Below, in pieces: positions 1 to 8,042 of a stretch of 64,000 bases of DNA (positions within the stretch are counted from its first letter, which is position 1; each line of letters opens with the position of its first letter). Both the position numbers and the translations under genes were made by a program. The notes beneath the pieces were generated by a model. The model was given only the letters and a program-made list of their open reading frames with translations. It made no database searches and had not been told where the DNA came from. Origin of the DNA: Mesorhabditis belari (Eukaryota; Nematoda; Chromadorea; Rhabditida; Rhabditidae); contig CAUEEP010000022.1 of NCBI GenBank assembly GCA_958450365.1, forward strand, positions 62,001-126,000, given 5' to 3'.

Positions 1-509
1 AACATTTTCTTTTCGAAATTCTCCGATTTCTCAAGAAATTCGTCGATTCGAGTGATTTGAGTGAAGTATTCAGAAAGCTTTTGTAGAAGACTGAAAAATT
101 GAGATGATTGAGATGATTAAGATGAAATTTCTTTGTATAGAATCATTTAACGCGTTTTCTAAAAGGCACTTTTTTTCAGCAAAAACTACCGTAACCCTAA
201 TTTTAGTCGAATTTTGATAATGGGTTTGGGTAATTATACTAAAAATTGTAATAATTTTAGTGAAAACTGGTTGATTAAGTACGGCAGCTTTCGAAAAATG
301 TACCTAACAAGGGAAGGACAAACGAGTTTCCTGGTCAAATCAGCCATTCGACGGCGAATTTCAGCCTGATTCTGAATCTGCTTTCCGTTTTTGCAAAATG
401 GCACTCTGTCAAAAGTTATAAGCGCTCAAAGTTTTGTAAACTTAAGAAAACGAGTTCTCGAAAATCATGCCTTGAGTTTAGAAGCAGATTTCCTTGCCTG
501 CTTGCTTGC

Positions 510-625
510 CAAGCTTGCATTGATGCATTGATGGCTTGCCAAGCATTGATGGCTTGCCAAGCATTGATGGCTTGCCAAGCAGTGATGGCTTGCCAAGCAG
601 TGATAGCTTGCCAAGCAGTGATGGC
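510..625. repeat. 18-bp tandem repeat (TTGCCAAGCATTGATGGC)
   Basis: About six to seven copies, with variants ending in CAGTGATGGC. The minus-strand open frame across it only translates the repeat and is not a gene. Confidence 0.85.
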
Positions 626-765
626 CGAGTGGTAGTCGGCTAGGATACAAGGGAAAGCCTCGCGGGTTCAAGTCCGATGTCTGGCTGTTTTTTTCTATTT
701 TAGAGGTATGCCTTGAGTTTGCCGAGAGGTTTTGCTTTGTATTCTAGCCGACTACCACTCGGCCA
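610..765. repeat. tRNA-derived palindrome
   Basis: GGCCGAGTGGTAGTCGGCTA (near 617) looks like a tRNA A box and D arm, and GCGGGTTCAAGTCC (near 662) looks like a B box. The D-arm segment returns in inverted orientation near 742-765 (AGCCGACTACCACTCGGCC). Acceptor and T stems pair poorly, so this is a tRNA-derived (SINE-like) sequence, not a functional tRNA gene. Confidence 0.5.
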
Positions 766-1011
766 CCACTGCTCCCTAGAAGCTCTCGGAAATCTGTCTA
801 TAAACTCTATAAATCTGTCTATAAACTCTATAAATCTGTCTATAAAAGATGATTTTTAAAATTCCATGCAAAACTTTGCACGCGTATAACTTTTGACAGA
901 GTGCTATTTAGCAAAAACGGAAAACAGATTCGGAATGAGCGTGAAATTTGGCGTTGAATGGTTTATGACTCATGTCATTTGGCCAGCACATTTGGTTGAT
1001 ATTCCCTTGTA

Positions 1012-1440
1012 TGTATCTTTTAGAAAACACGTTAACAATTGTAAGCAATTGTAACAATTGTAACAATTATAACAATTGTTTTGCTGTACCTTGAGGGGAA
1101 AAAGACGTGAATACAACCTTTCTAGTGGACTCAAGTCTTCTCTTGACTAAAATTTTTCAAGTTAACTTATGAACTCACGCAAATCTTGCTTTGAATTCCA
1201 TCACCCAATCGGCCACAATCACTCCCGAGCCGAACATTTCGATTCGTCCGAGATGAAGCTGCTGAAAATGGATAATATGTTTTAATAAAGTCGACTCTCT
1301 CGAGAATGGAAGGGACGAAAAAATGTTTCTATTATATAGAGTGCCGTTTTATATAGCTTAACGTCAGCCAGGACGAAAATTTCATTTCGTTATATAGAGT
1401 TTACCGCTATATAGAGTTTCTTTATAAAGAAAGTCGACTG
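1012..1440. other. Non-coding spacer
   Basis: AT-rich unique sequence. It contains a short inverted or direct motif set around 1330-1430 (TATATAGAGT repeated several times). No splice-compatible coding exon was found on either strand. Confidence 0.5.
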
Positions 1441-1471
1441 TATATAAAATATAAGATAGATAAATATATAT
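1441..1471. repeat. Left copy of 31-bp direct repeat flanking the nested elements
   Basis: The AT-rich 31-bp stretch beginning TATATAAAATATAAGATAGA is repeated in the same orientation at 7818-7848. The two copies bracket the foldback element at 1470-2054 plus the composite at 2061-7816. Such a pair could be a long target duplication or a pre-existing duplication; the sequence alone does not decide. Confidence 0.8.
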
Positions 1472-2054
1472 GTTGTGTCCGATTTAGATTGAACTTATCG
1501 CGGACGTCCGATTTAGATTACAGTCTATATCGGACGTCCGATTCACTCTAAATCTTATATAGATTGAACAATAATACGTCTTATATAGATTGAACAATAA
1601 TATAAACATGCTTAATATATGTTCTTAAGTGTTTTCTGTAGTTTTCTGCATTTTTCAAAGGGCTTTTATTGATTACAGTCTATATCGGATGCCCGATACA
1701 GATCGAACAATAATAAACGTGCTTAATATCGACAATAAAATTTCTTTGAAAAGCGCAGAAAATTGCAAAAAAAAACGCTGAAGAACATATATTAAGCACG
1801 TTTATTATTGTTCGATCTGTATCGGACGTCCGATATAGACTGTAATCAATAAAAGCCCTTTGAAAAATGCAGAAAACTACAGAAAACACTTAAGAACATA
1901 TATTACGCATGTTTATATTATTGTTCAATCTATATAATACGTATTATTGTTCAATCTATATAAGATTTAGAGTGAATCTAAATCGGACGTCCGATATAGA
2001 CTGTAATCTAAATCGGACGTCTGTTTTAGATTGAATCTAAATCGGACACAACAT
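1470..2054. mobile_element. MITE family 1, foldback, copy 1
   Basis: Terminal inverted repeats begin ATGTTGTGTCCGATTTAGAT and end with the complement. Nearly the whole 585 bp folds back on itself. A second palindrome is nested in the centre (about 1674-1850, ends CAGTCTATATCGGA and its complement). Copy 2 of the same family is at 53407-53732. The minus-strand open frame inside is repeat translation only. Confidence 0.85.
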
Positions 2055-2217
2055 ATATATGTCGTAACCGATTATGAATGAAATTGTTTTGGCAAATCTT
2101 TCTAGTAGAGTAATGTATGAGGACAATATTATATCATCTTGTAGCGAATTAAATTCTGCGTCGATTGCTACCAAATTTGTGAGTTTAGGTTAAAAATTGC
2201 CGGCGCTACAACGTTTC

Positions 2218-2604
2218 ATTCAAAATCGGCGGGACCCCCGTGGCCGATTATGAATTTCAGCCGATTATAAAGAGCCGATTATGAATGGGTGGGTCTAGGA
2301 GCGTCCAACCATCAAGTATTTAGTATCATTCAACGCAGAATCATTAATAATTATGTTAAATTTTTTAAATTGGAAAGATTGAATAAAAACAAAAAAAAAA
2401 ATTAGAGCAAAAAAACTGTTTGTTCAAGAGAAAACTTTGAAGTCCCATAATTTTTTTTCTTTTTATTTAATCTTTCTAATTTAAAAAATTTAACATAATT
2501 ATTAATGATTCTGCGTTGAATGATACTAAATACTTGAAGGTTGGACGCTCCTAGACCGACTCATTCATAATCGGCTACGGGGGGTCCCGCCGATTTTGAA
2601 TTAA
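2218..2604. repeat. Large palindrome (foldback MITE)
   Basis: Arms run from AAAATCGGCGGGACCCCC near 2224 to GGGGTCCCGCCGATTTT near 2600, with a T/A-rich loop near 2390-2460. The left arm carries an extra 30-bp duplication containing AGCCGATTAT. Half-copies of the arm recur at 7366-7460 and 7738-7816. Confidence 0.85.
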
Positions 2605-2754
2605 AAAATACCGACTGGGGCTACCAGTGGTGAATTTATCGCATACACGAAATATATCAATCACAATACAACGACACACACAATACTAGGCTATATCTTA
2701 ACTTAACCCACGTCATGACAGACGGCTCCCTAACCCTAAGCTCAATGGGGAACT

Positions 2755-2890
2755 AAATATGTTTTTGTGTACATTCTACCGTACACTCAGCTTAGTGCAT
2801 GCTAAAACGTGGACTTTTTACAAGATGCAAAAGGCTAAAATTTGGAAAATTTTCTCATTCTGGTTCAACGATTAGCAGAGTTTAGCTTAT
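2755..2890 (+). repeat. Split direct repeat A1 (left end of PAT-like element)
   Basis: 136 bp, no difference seen from A2 at 5624-5759. It contains ACATTCTACCGTACACTCAG. It probably carries the promoter of the gag transcript, by analogy with other PAT elements. Confidence 0.85.
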
Positions 2891-2964
2891 GGTTTTATCC
2901 GTGTTTTTCTGTTTTCTCGCATCGCTTTCATTATTCTGCTGTATTGTTTTAATTTAGGTGACGG

Positions 2965-3585
2965 ATGTCGGAGAATTCACAACTCGATGCCCTCAAGGCT
3001 CATCTGCTAGAGGAAATTTCTGCGAAGCTCAAGCCGAAGCCAGCGCCACCAGCACTTGCAAAACGAGGGCTCGCCATCCAAGCCACGCTCAACCATCAAG
3101 TGATCGAGTTACTCGAAGAAGGAACCGATGAGAAACGAGCACAAGCCATTAAATTGTTGAAGGAGAGAAACGCCCTTCTCTTCGCCGCCGACAAGAACCC
3201 CAAAGCTTTCGAATTGATGGAGGCCGCCGAGAAAATGAAGTCTATCACCGAGGCAAGCGGGGACCCAAATCTTGGAACGCTCTTGATGGCTACACAACTG
3301 CTGAAAGACGAGCCTCCGCTCAAGCGGCGACACGACGAACATCCCTTTCATCAACGGGGCGGAGCTTCCGGCTACGCTTCGTCCCGATACAACCAAGGCC
3401 CATCAAACGCCGACGTGTTGCGAGCAATTGATGAACTCAAAGCCCAACAGCAAGCGCCAGCTCGATATGGTTACAATTCTCGAAGAGTTCAACAAGGTGC
3501 AAAATCTCTCCAATGCTACAGCTGTTACCAATATGGTCACACCCGCTTCAACTGCCGACAAGGAGGACCCAGCTCCAGACATTAG
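2965..3585 (+). CDS. Gag-like nucleocapsid protein of PAT-like element
   Basis: 206 residues. The N-terminal half is lysine- and glutamate-rich and predicted helical; the C-terminus carries a CCHC zinc knuckle CYSCYQYGHTRFNC at residues 184-197 (C-X2-C-X4-H-X4-C), which binds nucleic acid in retroelement Gag proteins. The start ATG at 2965 follows A1 by 74 bp. The last 158 nt overlap the RT frame, which lies in a different frame, so RT synthesis may need frameshifting, reinitiation or splicing. The function in RNA packaging is inferred from family knowledge. Confidence 0.85.
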   Translation: MSENSQLDALKAHLLEEISAKLKPKPAPPALAKRGLAIQATLNHQVIELLEEGTDEKRAQAIKLLKERNALLFAADKNPKAFELMEAAEKMKSITEASGDPNLGTLLMATQLLKDEPPLKRRHDEHPFHQRGGASGYASSRYNQGPSNADVLRAIDELKAQQQAPARYGYNSRRVQQGAKSLQCYSCYQYGHTRFNCRQGGPSSRH

Positions 3586-5515
3586 TAAGTTTGTTCAAGA
3601 GGTTTTTAGTAGATCGGTAGAGTTTTGGTCAAATATCGGAGCCTCGGTTTTTTGGTGTAACGTAGTCAAAAACGGTTATTTCATCCTTTTCCAATCACCA
3701 CTAGTTCACAAACCCTGGGAGGACAACAGACCATCTGCCTTTTCCCACTCAGTTTTCGTGTCAAAAGAAATACAAGGCCTGCTAGAACGGGGAGCCACGA
3801 CCATCGTAGAGAAGAGCACTCTCAAATGGTGTTCCCCTCTCATGGTGACGGCAAATAAAGACAAGCACAGGCTGATTTTAGATTTGTCGTATCTCAACAC
3901 TTTTTTGCCCTATACCAAATTTCGTTTGGAAGACCTGTCTTCCATTTTCCATGCACTCCCACCTAAGGGTTACATGATAAAGTTCGACTTTAAGAGCGGG
4001 TACCATCACGTAAAAATACACCAAGATTCCCAACCATATCTGGGTTTTTCCTGGCAAGGTGTCTATTACAAATTTTGTGTGCTCCCATTCGGACTTGCAT
4101 CAGCCCCTTGGCTGTTCACAAAATTATTTCGTCCCATGGTGCGGAAACTGCGAGAACAGGCAGTAAACATTTGTCTTTACCTGGATGACGGACTAGTCTT
4201 TGCGGACAATCTAGAGGAGATTAACCGAATGAAAGAGATTGTTTTGAACACGTTAGATCATTGTGGAGTGGCCCTGGCCACCGAGAAATGTGTATTAACG
4301 CCTACCCGGAGGCTCGATTTTCTAGGCTTCACCGTGAACCTAGAGGATAGTACAGTGTCAGTGGCGCAACACAGAGTTGCTAAAGCCCGTCGCCTAAACC
4401 AGAGGCTCCGATCAGAAACGAGTTCTATACAAGATCGTAAAAGATTTGTCGGTTCCATAATCTCGATGCATTTGGTCATTTTAGATGCGGTGAGGTCAAC
4501 TCGGTACACATCGCAAGTGATTGCGAAACACGAAATGGTCGGCCGCACGGTGCAAAAAATGGTAGCAGCTAATCCAGAAGAAGAACGTGAATGGGAAGGA
4601 TGGGCAAGGCGTTTGGTGCAGCCTCTACAAAGAAAACTGGTTGATCAATTTTCTCCCGGTGAGTTTTCACTTTTCACTGACGCGTCAGCCGTAGCTTTGG
4701 GAGCGGTTCTTGTAACCCCGGAAGGCACGTTTAGGGCTGCTAAAAATTTATCTAATAAGGAACAGTTGCTCTCCAGCACAAACAGAGAACTCAGAGGCAT
4801 TCTTTACGGCATTAACTCACTCAAACACAAAATTCCTAGCGGGATCTCACTGAGAGTTTTTACAGATAAACAAGGTGCAGCAGCCATAGTAAATAAGGGT
4901 AGCATGAAATCAGATTTACAAGCGCTCTCATTGGAGATTCACAAGTTTTCGAAGCTTAATCAAATCGTAATTTCTAGTTGGTGGATCCCCAGGGAATTAA
5001 ACTATGAGGCAGATGAAATGAGTAGGCAAATTGACTTAGATGATTGGGAAATCAAATGGGAGGTAGCACAGCTAATCAAGCGGCGTTTTGGGGGTGCAGA
5101 TATAGACATGTTCGCGGACGAGAAAAATGCAAAATGTAATTTGTTTGTTTCTAGATGGTCTTGTTCGAAAGCAGCCGGTGAAGATGCATTCGCGTGTTTG
5201 GGACTGTGGGCCCCTCCAAATCGACTCTGGTGTATTCCACCGCCCGCCGCCCTCTGCAGAACGATCAGGTTGGCAAAGTTTATGCAAGCCAAGGGAATCC
5301 TTGGGTTTCCTAAATGGACATCACACCCAGTTTGGCCTTTGCTGATCAATCCTCAGGGAGATTTTAAGCCATTTGTATTGGAGCGGTTAGAATACGGCCC
5401 CGGTGCTAAAATTCTTAACCCATCTTCAATCGGAAACTCAGCGTTTAATGGGGAATACACCCAATTCCCTTTTCTTTTTATAAACTTCGATTTTTCCCAC
5501 CAGAGGGCTTTATAA
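3428..5515 (+). CDS. Reverse transcriptase - RNase H polyprotein of PAT-like element
   Basis: 695 residues from the first ATG; the true start may lie elsewhere in the gag overlap. RT motifs in order: KWCSPLMVTANKDKHRLILD (about 132), FDFKSGYHHVKIHQ (about 187), LPFGLASAPWLF (about 219), and the catalytic YLDD box at residues 251-254. RNase H follows, with FTDASAVALGAVL (Asp418), the NREL glutamate (about 456) and VFTDKQGAAA (about 479). After RNase H comes the DMFADEKNAKCNLFVSRW region typical of DIRS-order proteins. The protein copies element RNA into DNA and degrades the RNA strand. No inactivating change is visible. The ORF ends 5 bp before repeat B1. Confidence 0.93.
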   Translation: MMNSKPNSKRQLDMVTILEEFNKVQNLSNATAVTNMVTPASTADKEDPAPDISKFVQEVFSRSVEFWSNIGASVFWCNVVKNGYFILFQSPLVHKPWEDNRPSAFSHSVFVSKEIQGLLERGATTIVEKSTLKWCSPLMVTANKDKHRLILDLSYLNTFLPYTKFRLEDLSSIFHALPPKGYMIKFDFKSGYHHVKIHQDSQPYLGFSWQGVYYKFCVLPFGLASAPWLFTKLFRPMVRKLREQAVNICLYLDDGLVFADNLEEINRMKEIVLNTLDHCGVALATEKCVLTPTRRLDFLGFTVNLEDSTVSVAQHRVAKARRLNQRLRSETSSIQDRKRFVGSIISMHLVILDAVRSTRYTSQVIAKHEMVGRTVQKMVAANPEEEREWEGWARRLVQPLQRKLVDQFSPGEFSLFTDASAVALGAVLVTPEGTFRAAKNLSNKEQLLSSTNRELRGILYGINSLKHKIPSGISLRVFTDKQGAAAIVNKGSMKSDLQALSLEIHKFSKLNQIVISSWWIPRELNYEADEMSRQIDLDDWEIKWEVAQLIKRRFGGADIDMFADEKNAKCNLFVSRWSCSKAAGEDAFACLGLWAPPNRLWCIPPPAALCRTIRLAKFMQAKGILGFPKWTSHPVWPLLINPQGDFKPFVLERLEYGPGAKILNPSSIGNSAFNGEYTQFPFLFINFDFSHQRAL

Positions 5516-5520
5516 TTCTG

Positions 5521-5759
5521 AAACTTTACCTACCTAACTCACAACAAAATGTGCACAAAATAATATTTTGTTACTGGAGCGCAAAAGGCGCAATGAAATG
5601 AAGGCTTTTGCAGCGGAAGAACAAAATATGTTTTTGTGTACATTCTACCGTACACTCAGCTTAGTGCATGCTAAAACGTGGACTTTTTACAAGATGCAAA
5701 AGGCTAAAATTTGGAAAATTTTCTCATTCTGGTTCAACGATTAGCAGAGTTTAGCTTAT
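5521..5759 (+). repeat. Internal B1-A2 junction of split direct repeats
   Basis: B1 (5521-5628) matches B2 at 6882-6989 and A2 (5624-5759) matches A1 at 2755-2890. They overlap by the five bases AAATA. This block reproduces the joined termini and may guide circle formation during reverse transcription. Confidence 0.88.
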
Positions 5760-5855
5760 AATCCCACCCTCCCGTCCCTAAAACGTTCACTCATACAACA
5801 ATAATGTTTTGCTTTAGTCGATCTCTTCCTGGAGAAATGGCAACCGATTCTCAAA

Positions 5856-6749
5856 GTGGCCGCGTCCCTCGACCTTCCCCAAGCCCTCAACGAAAAGATC
5901 AGCCTCATCGCAACGAACGAATTGGCACCGGCAACACTTCGTCTGTACGCCCAAGCAGAGAGGTCGCGACGTGCGTTCGCTGAGAAAATTGACTGCAATC
6001 GCGACGACTCGATGTCACTGATCATATTTCTGCTGAACAAAGTTGGAAAGGTTGGTCCGGCCAACCTCCACCTCAACATCGCCGCGTTTAAATTCTTCAA
6101 TGGAGAACCAAAAGGACAGCACGGGAGGTTCTTGACGGCAATCACCCAAGCAGCCGCTCGCACGACGTCAAGTACACATCGAAGGCCGATCCAGGCTCAG
6201 CACATCCACAAGATCATTGATTTTGGCACAACGGCTACCAAAGAGGTGGAATTGAGGACAGCTACTATGGTTCTGCTGATGTATCTCGCATTCCTACGTG
6301 TCTCTGAAGCAGCATCTCTCAGATGGGAAAACTTGACTGAAGGGGAACCAGCAATCTGGAAAATTTTTATCCCACAAGCCAAAAATGATCAGCTGAAGAA
6401 AGGACATGCCACTTTCGTCTCGTTCAAGAAAAACGGCAAGGCAATGGAACTCTGGGGTCGATGGATGAGTTTGAAGAAGCAACAGGATCAATTCGTTTTC
6501 CCAAGCAACGACAAGAAGAGCCCAATCAACTCGAGAACCGCCGCCAAACATATCAAAGAGCTCTTCGAGAAGATTGGACTTCAAGGTTTCACATCACATT
6601 CGCTGAGGGCTGGAGGAGTCACTGCCGAAGCCGGAAAAGGAGTTTCGCTGGAAGCACTGCGTCGAAGAGGTCGCTGGAGCTCGGTGGCCGGAATGGGACC
6701 CTATGTGCACGATTCAATTGGAGCTCAAGGAGGAACGACAATGATATAA
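5856..6749 (+). CDS. Tyrosine recombinase (phage-integrase type) of PAT-like element
   Basis: 297 residues. Catalytic signature: Arg148 in AFLRVSEAASLRW, His248-x-x-Arg251 in TSHSLRAGG, then RRGRW, and the nucleophile Tyr283 in GPYVHD. These are the R-H-R-Y residues of the integrase/Xer family, which replaces a DDE integrase in DIRS-order elements and integrates circular DNA by strand exchange. The N-terminus (about 1-110) is the helical core-binding domain. The ATG at 5856 is the first in frame after A2. No stop or frameshift interrupts it. Confidence 0.92.
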   Translation: MAASLDLPQALNEKISLIATNELAPATLRLYAQAERSRRAFAEKIDCNRDDSMSLIIFLLNKVGKVGPANLHLNIAAFKFFNGEPKGQHGRFLTAITQAAARTTSSTHRRPIQAQHIHKIIDFGTTATKEVELRTATMVLLMYLAFLRVSEAASLRWENLTEGEPAIWKIFIPQAKNDQLKKGHATFVSFKKNGKAMELWGRWMSLKKQQDQFVFPSNDKKSPINSRTAAKHIKELFEKIGLQGFTSHSLRAGGVTAEAGKGVSLEALRRRGRWSSVAGMGPYVHDSIGAQGGTTMI

Positions 6750-6881
6750 GCCTGAAGGTAATTTCACTTAGTTGTATGTTTATTCTTGGTATATGATTCA
6801 CTAACATGGTTGTTTTTTGATTGGCTAAGATTTTAGCCCTGCTGTGATCCGATGTTGTTTTCTTTTTCTCTGCTAACCGAT

Positions 6882-6989
6882 AAACTTTACCTACCTAACT
6901 CACAACAAAATGTGCACAAAATAATATTTTGTTACTGGAGCGCAAAAGGCGCAATGAAATGAAGGCTTTTGCAGCGGAAGAACAAAATA
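6882..6989 (+). repeat. Split direct repeat B2 (right end of PAT-like element)
   Basis: 108 bp, no difference seen from B1 at 5521-5628; it marks the 3' boundary of the retrotransposon. Sequence beyond it (from GCTTTTTTGGTGGTG) is host or older element DNA. Confidence 0.85.
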
Positions 6990-7327
6990 GCTTTTTTGGT
7001 GGTGAAGGGAAGATGACGATGAAGGAGTGGCTTGTCACTTTAAAGAACTGGGGCCACAACCACCAGACTGCCCTCCAGAAAAACCTCTCAACCCGAAGGG
7101 AAAGGAAATCCGAAGGGGGTGACCATGTCGCATGTGGGGTTCGAACCCTCGACCTTCCGAATGAAACGCGTTGTAGCGCCGGCAATTTTTAACTTAAACT
7201 CACAAATTTGGTATCAATCGACGCAGAATTGAATTCGCTACAAGATGATATAATATTGTCCTCATACATTAAAGAGTTGCTCTACTAGAAAGATTTGCCA
7301 AATGTCTACAAGGGGAGATCTATTGAA

Positions 7328-7816
7328 AATTGCTGGTTACAATAGCTTTCTTCACCATTCACCGTTCATTTAACATAATTATTAATGATTCTGCGTTGAA
7401 TGGTACTAAATACTTGATGGTTGGACGCTCCTAGACCCACTCATTCATAATCGGCTACGGAATATCGATCAAAACTTTTGAAGTATCGGTACGCATAACT
7501 TTCAACCTAGCTTTCTTCACCATTTACCATTTACCAGGGTTGCTTATTCATTTTAGCTCTATTAAGTCTCATTTAAGCCAATCTTTTCTTAACTATGTAA
7601 AAAGTAAAAGAAAATAATGCTATAAGTGAGAATGTTATCTAGAAAAGTTAGAAAACTTTAGACTTTTACTTCCCTCTAAACGAGAAACTTCCATTTTACA
7701 TGCCGGTTACAATAGCTTTCTTCACCATTCACCGTTCATTTAACATAATTATTAATGATACTAAATACTTGATGGTTGGACGCTCCTAGATCCACTCATT
7801 CATAATCGGCTACGAC
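7328..7816. repeat. Tandem duplication of half-palindrome units
   Basis: The block starting GGTTACAATAGCTTTCTTC at about 7331 and ending GGCTACGG is repeated from about 7685 to 7816, where it ends GGCTACGAC. Both copies contain the arm of the 2218-2604 palindrome. The second lacks 14 bp present in the first. Confidence 0.75.
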
Positions 7817-7849
7817 ATATATAAAATATAAGATAGATAAATATATATA

Positions 7850-8042
7850 GATATATAAGATATTGAAAAATTTAGCTATAGAAATATCTAAGGAATTTCA
7901 AAGCTCAATCTTTTACTTTAAAACGAAAAAAAAACCTCGGCAAAGTGGTGGACATTGACTGGAGAGATCTGAAAGCAATGTTTATTATAAAAGAGATTAT
8001 TCTTATTGTCAATACATCTAATTTTTCTTAAATTTTGTTTGA
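7850..8042. other. 3' flank of the F-box gene
   Basis: AT-rich sequence. A minus-strand AATAAA lies near 7980, about 60 bp past the F-box stop codon, and is the likely poly(A) signal. Confidence 0.45.

Larger units (their letters stand above)
307..1011. mobile_element. Foldback (inverted-repeat) element with tRNA-like core
   Basis: Positions about 310-440 and 880-1010 are inverted copies of each other: both carry the stretch around TTTGCAAAAACGGAAAGCAGATTC in degenerate form, and the outer ends read CAAGGGAA and TTCCCTTG. Two further one-armed copies lie at 12722-12860 and 31995-32135, so this is a dispersed family. No coding capacity is visible. The middle holds an 18-bp tandem repeat (510-625) and a tRNA-like sequence. 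The superfamily is unknown because I could not fix a target-site duplication. Confidence 0.6.
2755..6989 (+). mobile_element. PAT-like (DIRS order) tyrosine-recombinase retrotransposon, apparently complete
   Basis: Three long ORFs (gag 2965-3585, RT-RNase H 3428-5515, tyrosine recombinase 5856-6749) lie inside split direct repeats. A1 (2755-2890) is repeated as A2 (5624-5759); B1 (5521-5628) is repeated as B2 (6882-6989). B1 and A2 abut between the RT and recombinase genes, so the internal junction equals right end joined to left end. That is the arrangement known for PAT elements, first described in Panagrellus, which are thought to integrate as a circular intermediate without target duplication. 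All ORFs are uninterrupted and the repeat pairs look identical by eye, suggesting recent activity. Length is 4.2 kb. Confidence 0.9.
2061..7816. mobile_element. Composite element with long terminal inverted repeats, host of the PAT-like retrotransposon
   Basis: The outer ends match as inverted repeats: GTCGTAACCGATTATGAATG at 2061 and its near-complement ending GGCTACGAC at 7816. Left arm 2090-2215 (ending in a CGGCGCTACAACG motif) is an inverted copy of 7165-7310. Inside lie a 387-bp palindrome (2218-2604), the retrotransposon (2755-6989), a tRNA-like fragment (about 7060-7180) and a duplicated half-palindrome (7328-7460 and 7685-7816). No transposase for the outer element is visible, so it is non-autonomous. 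Confidence 0.6.

Noticed and set aside
604..690. Functional tRNA gene
   Set aside because: A- and B-box-like motifs are present, but acceptor and T stems pair poorly and the D arm is part of a palindrome.
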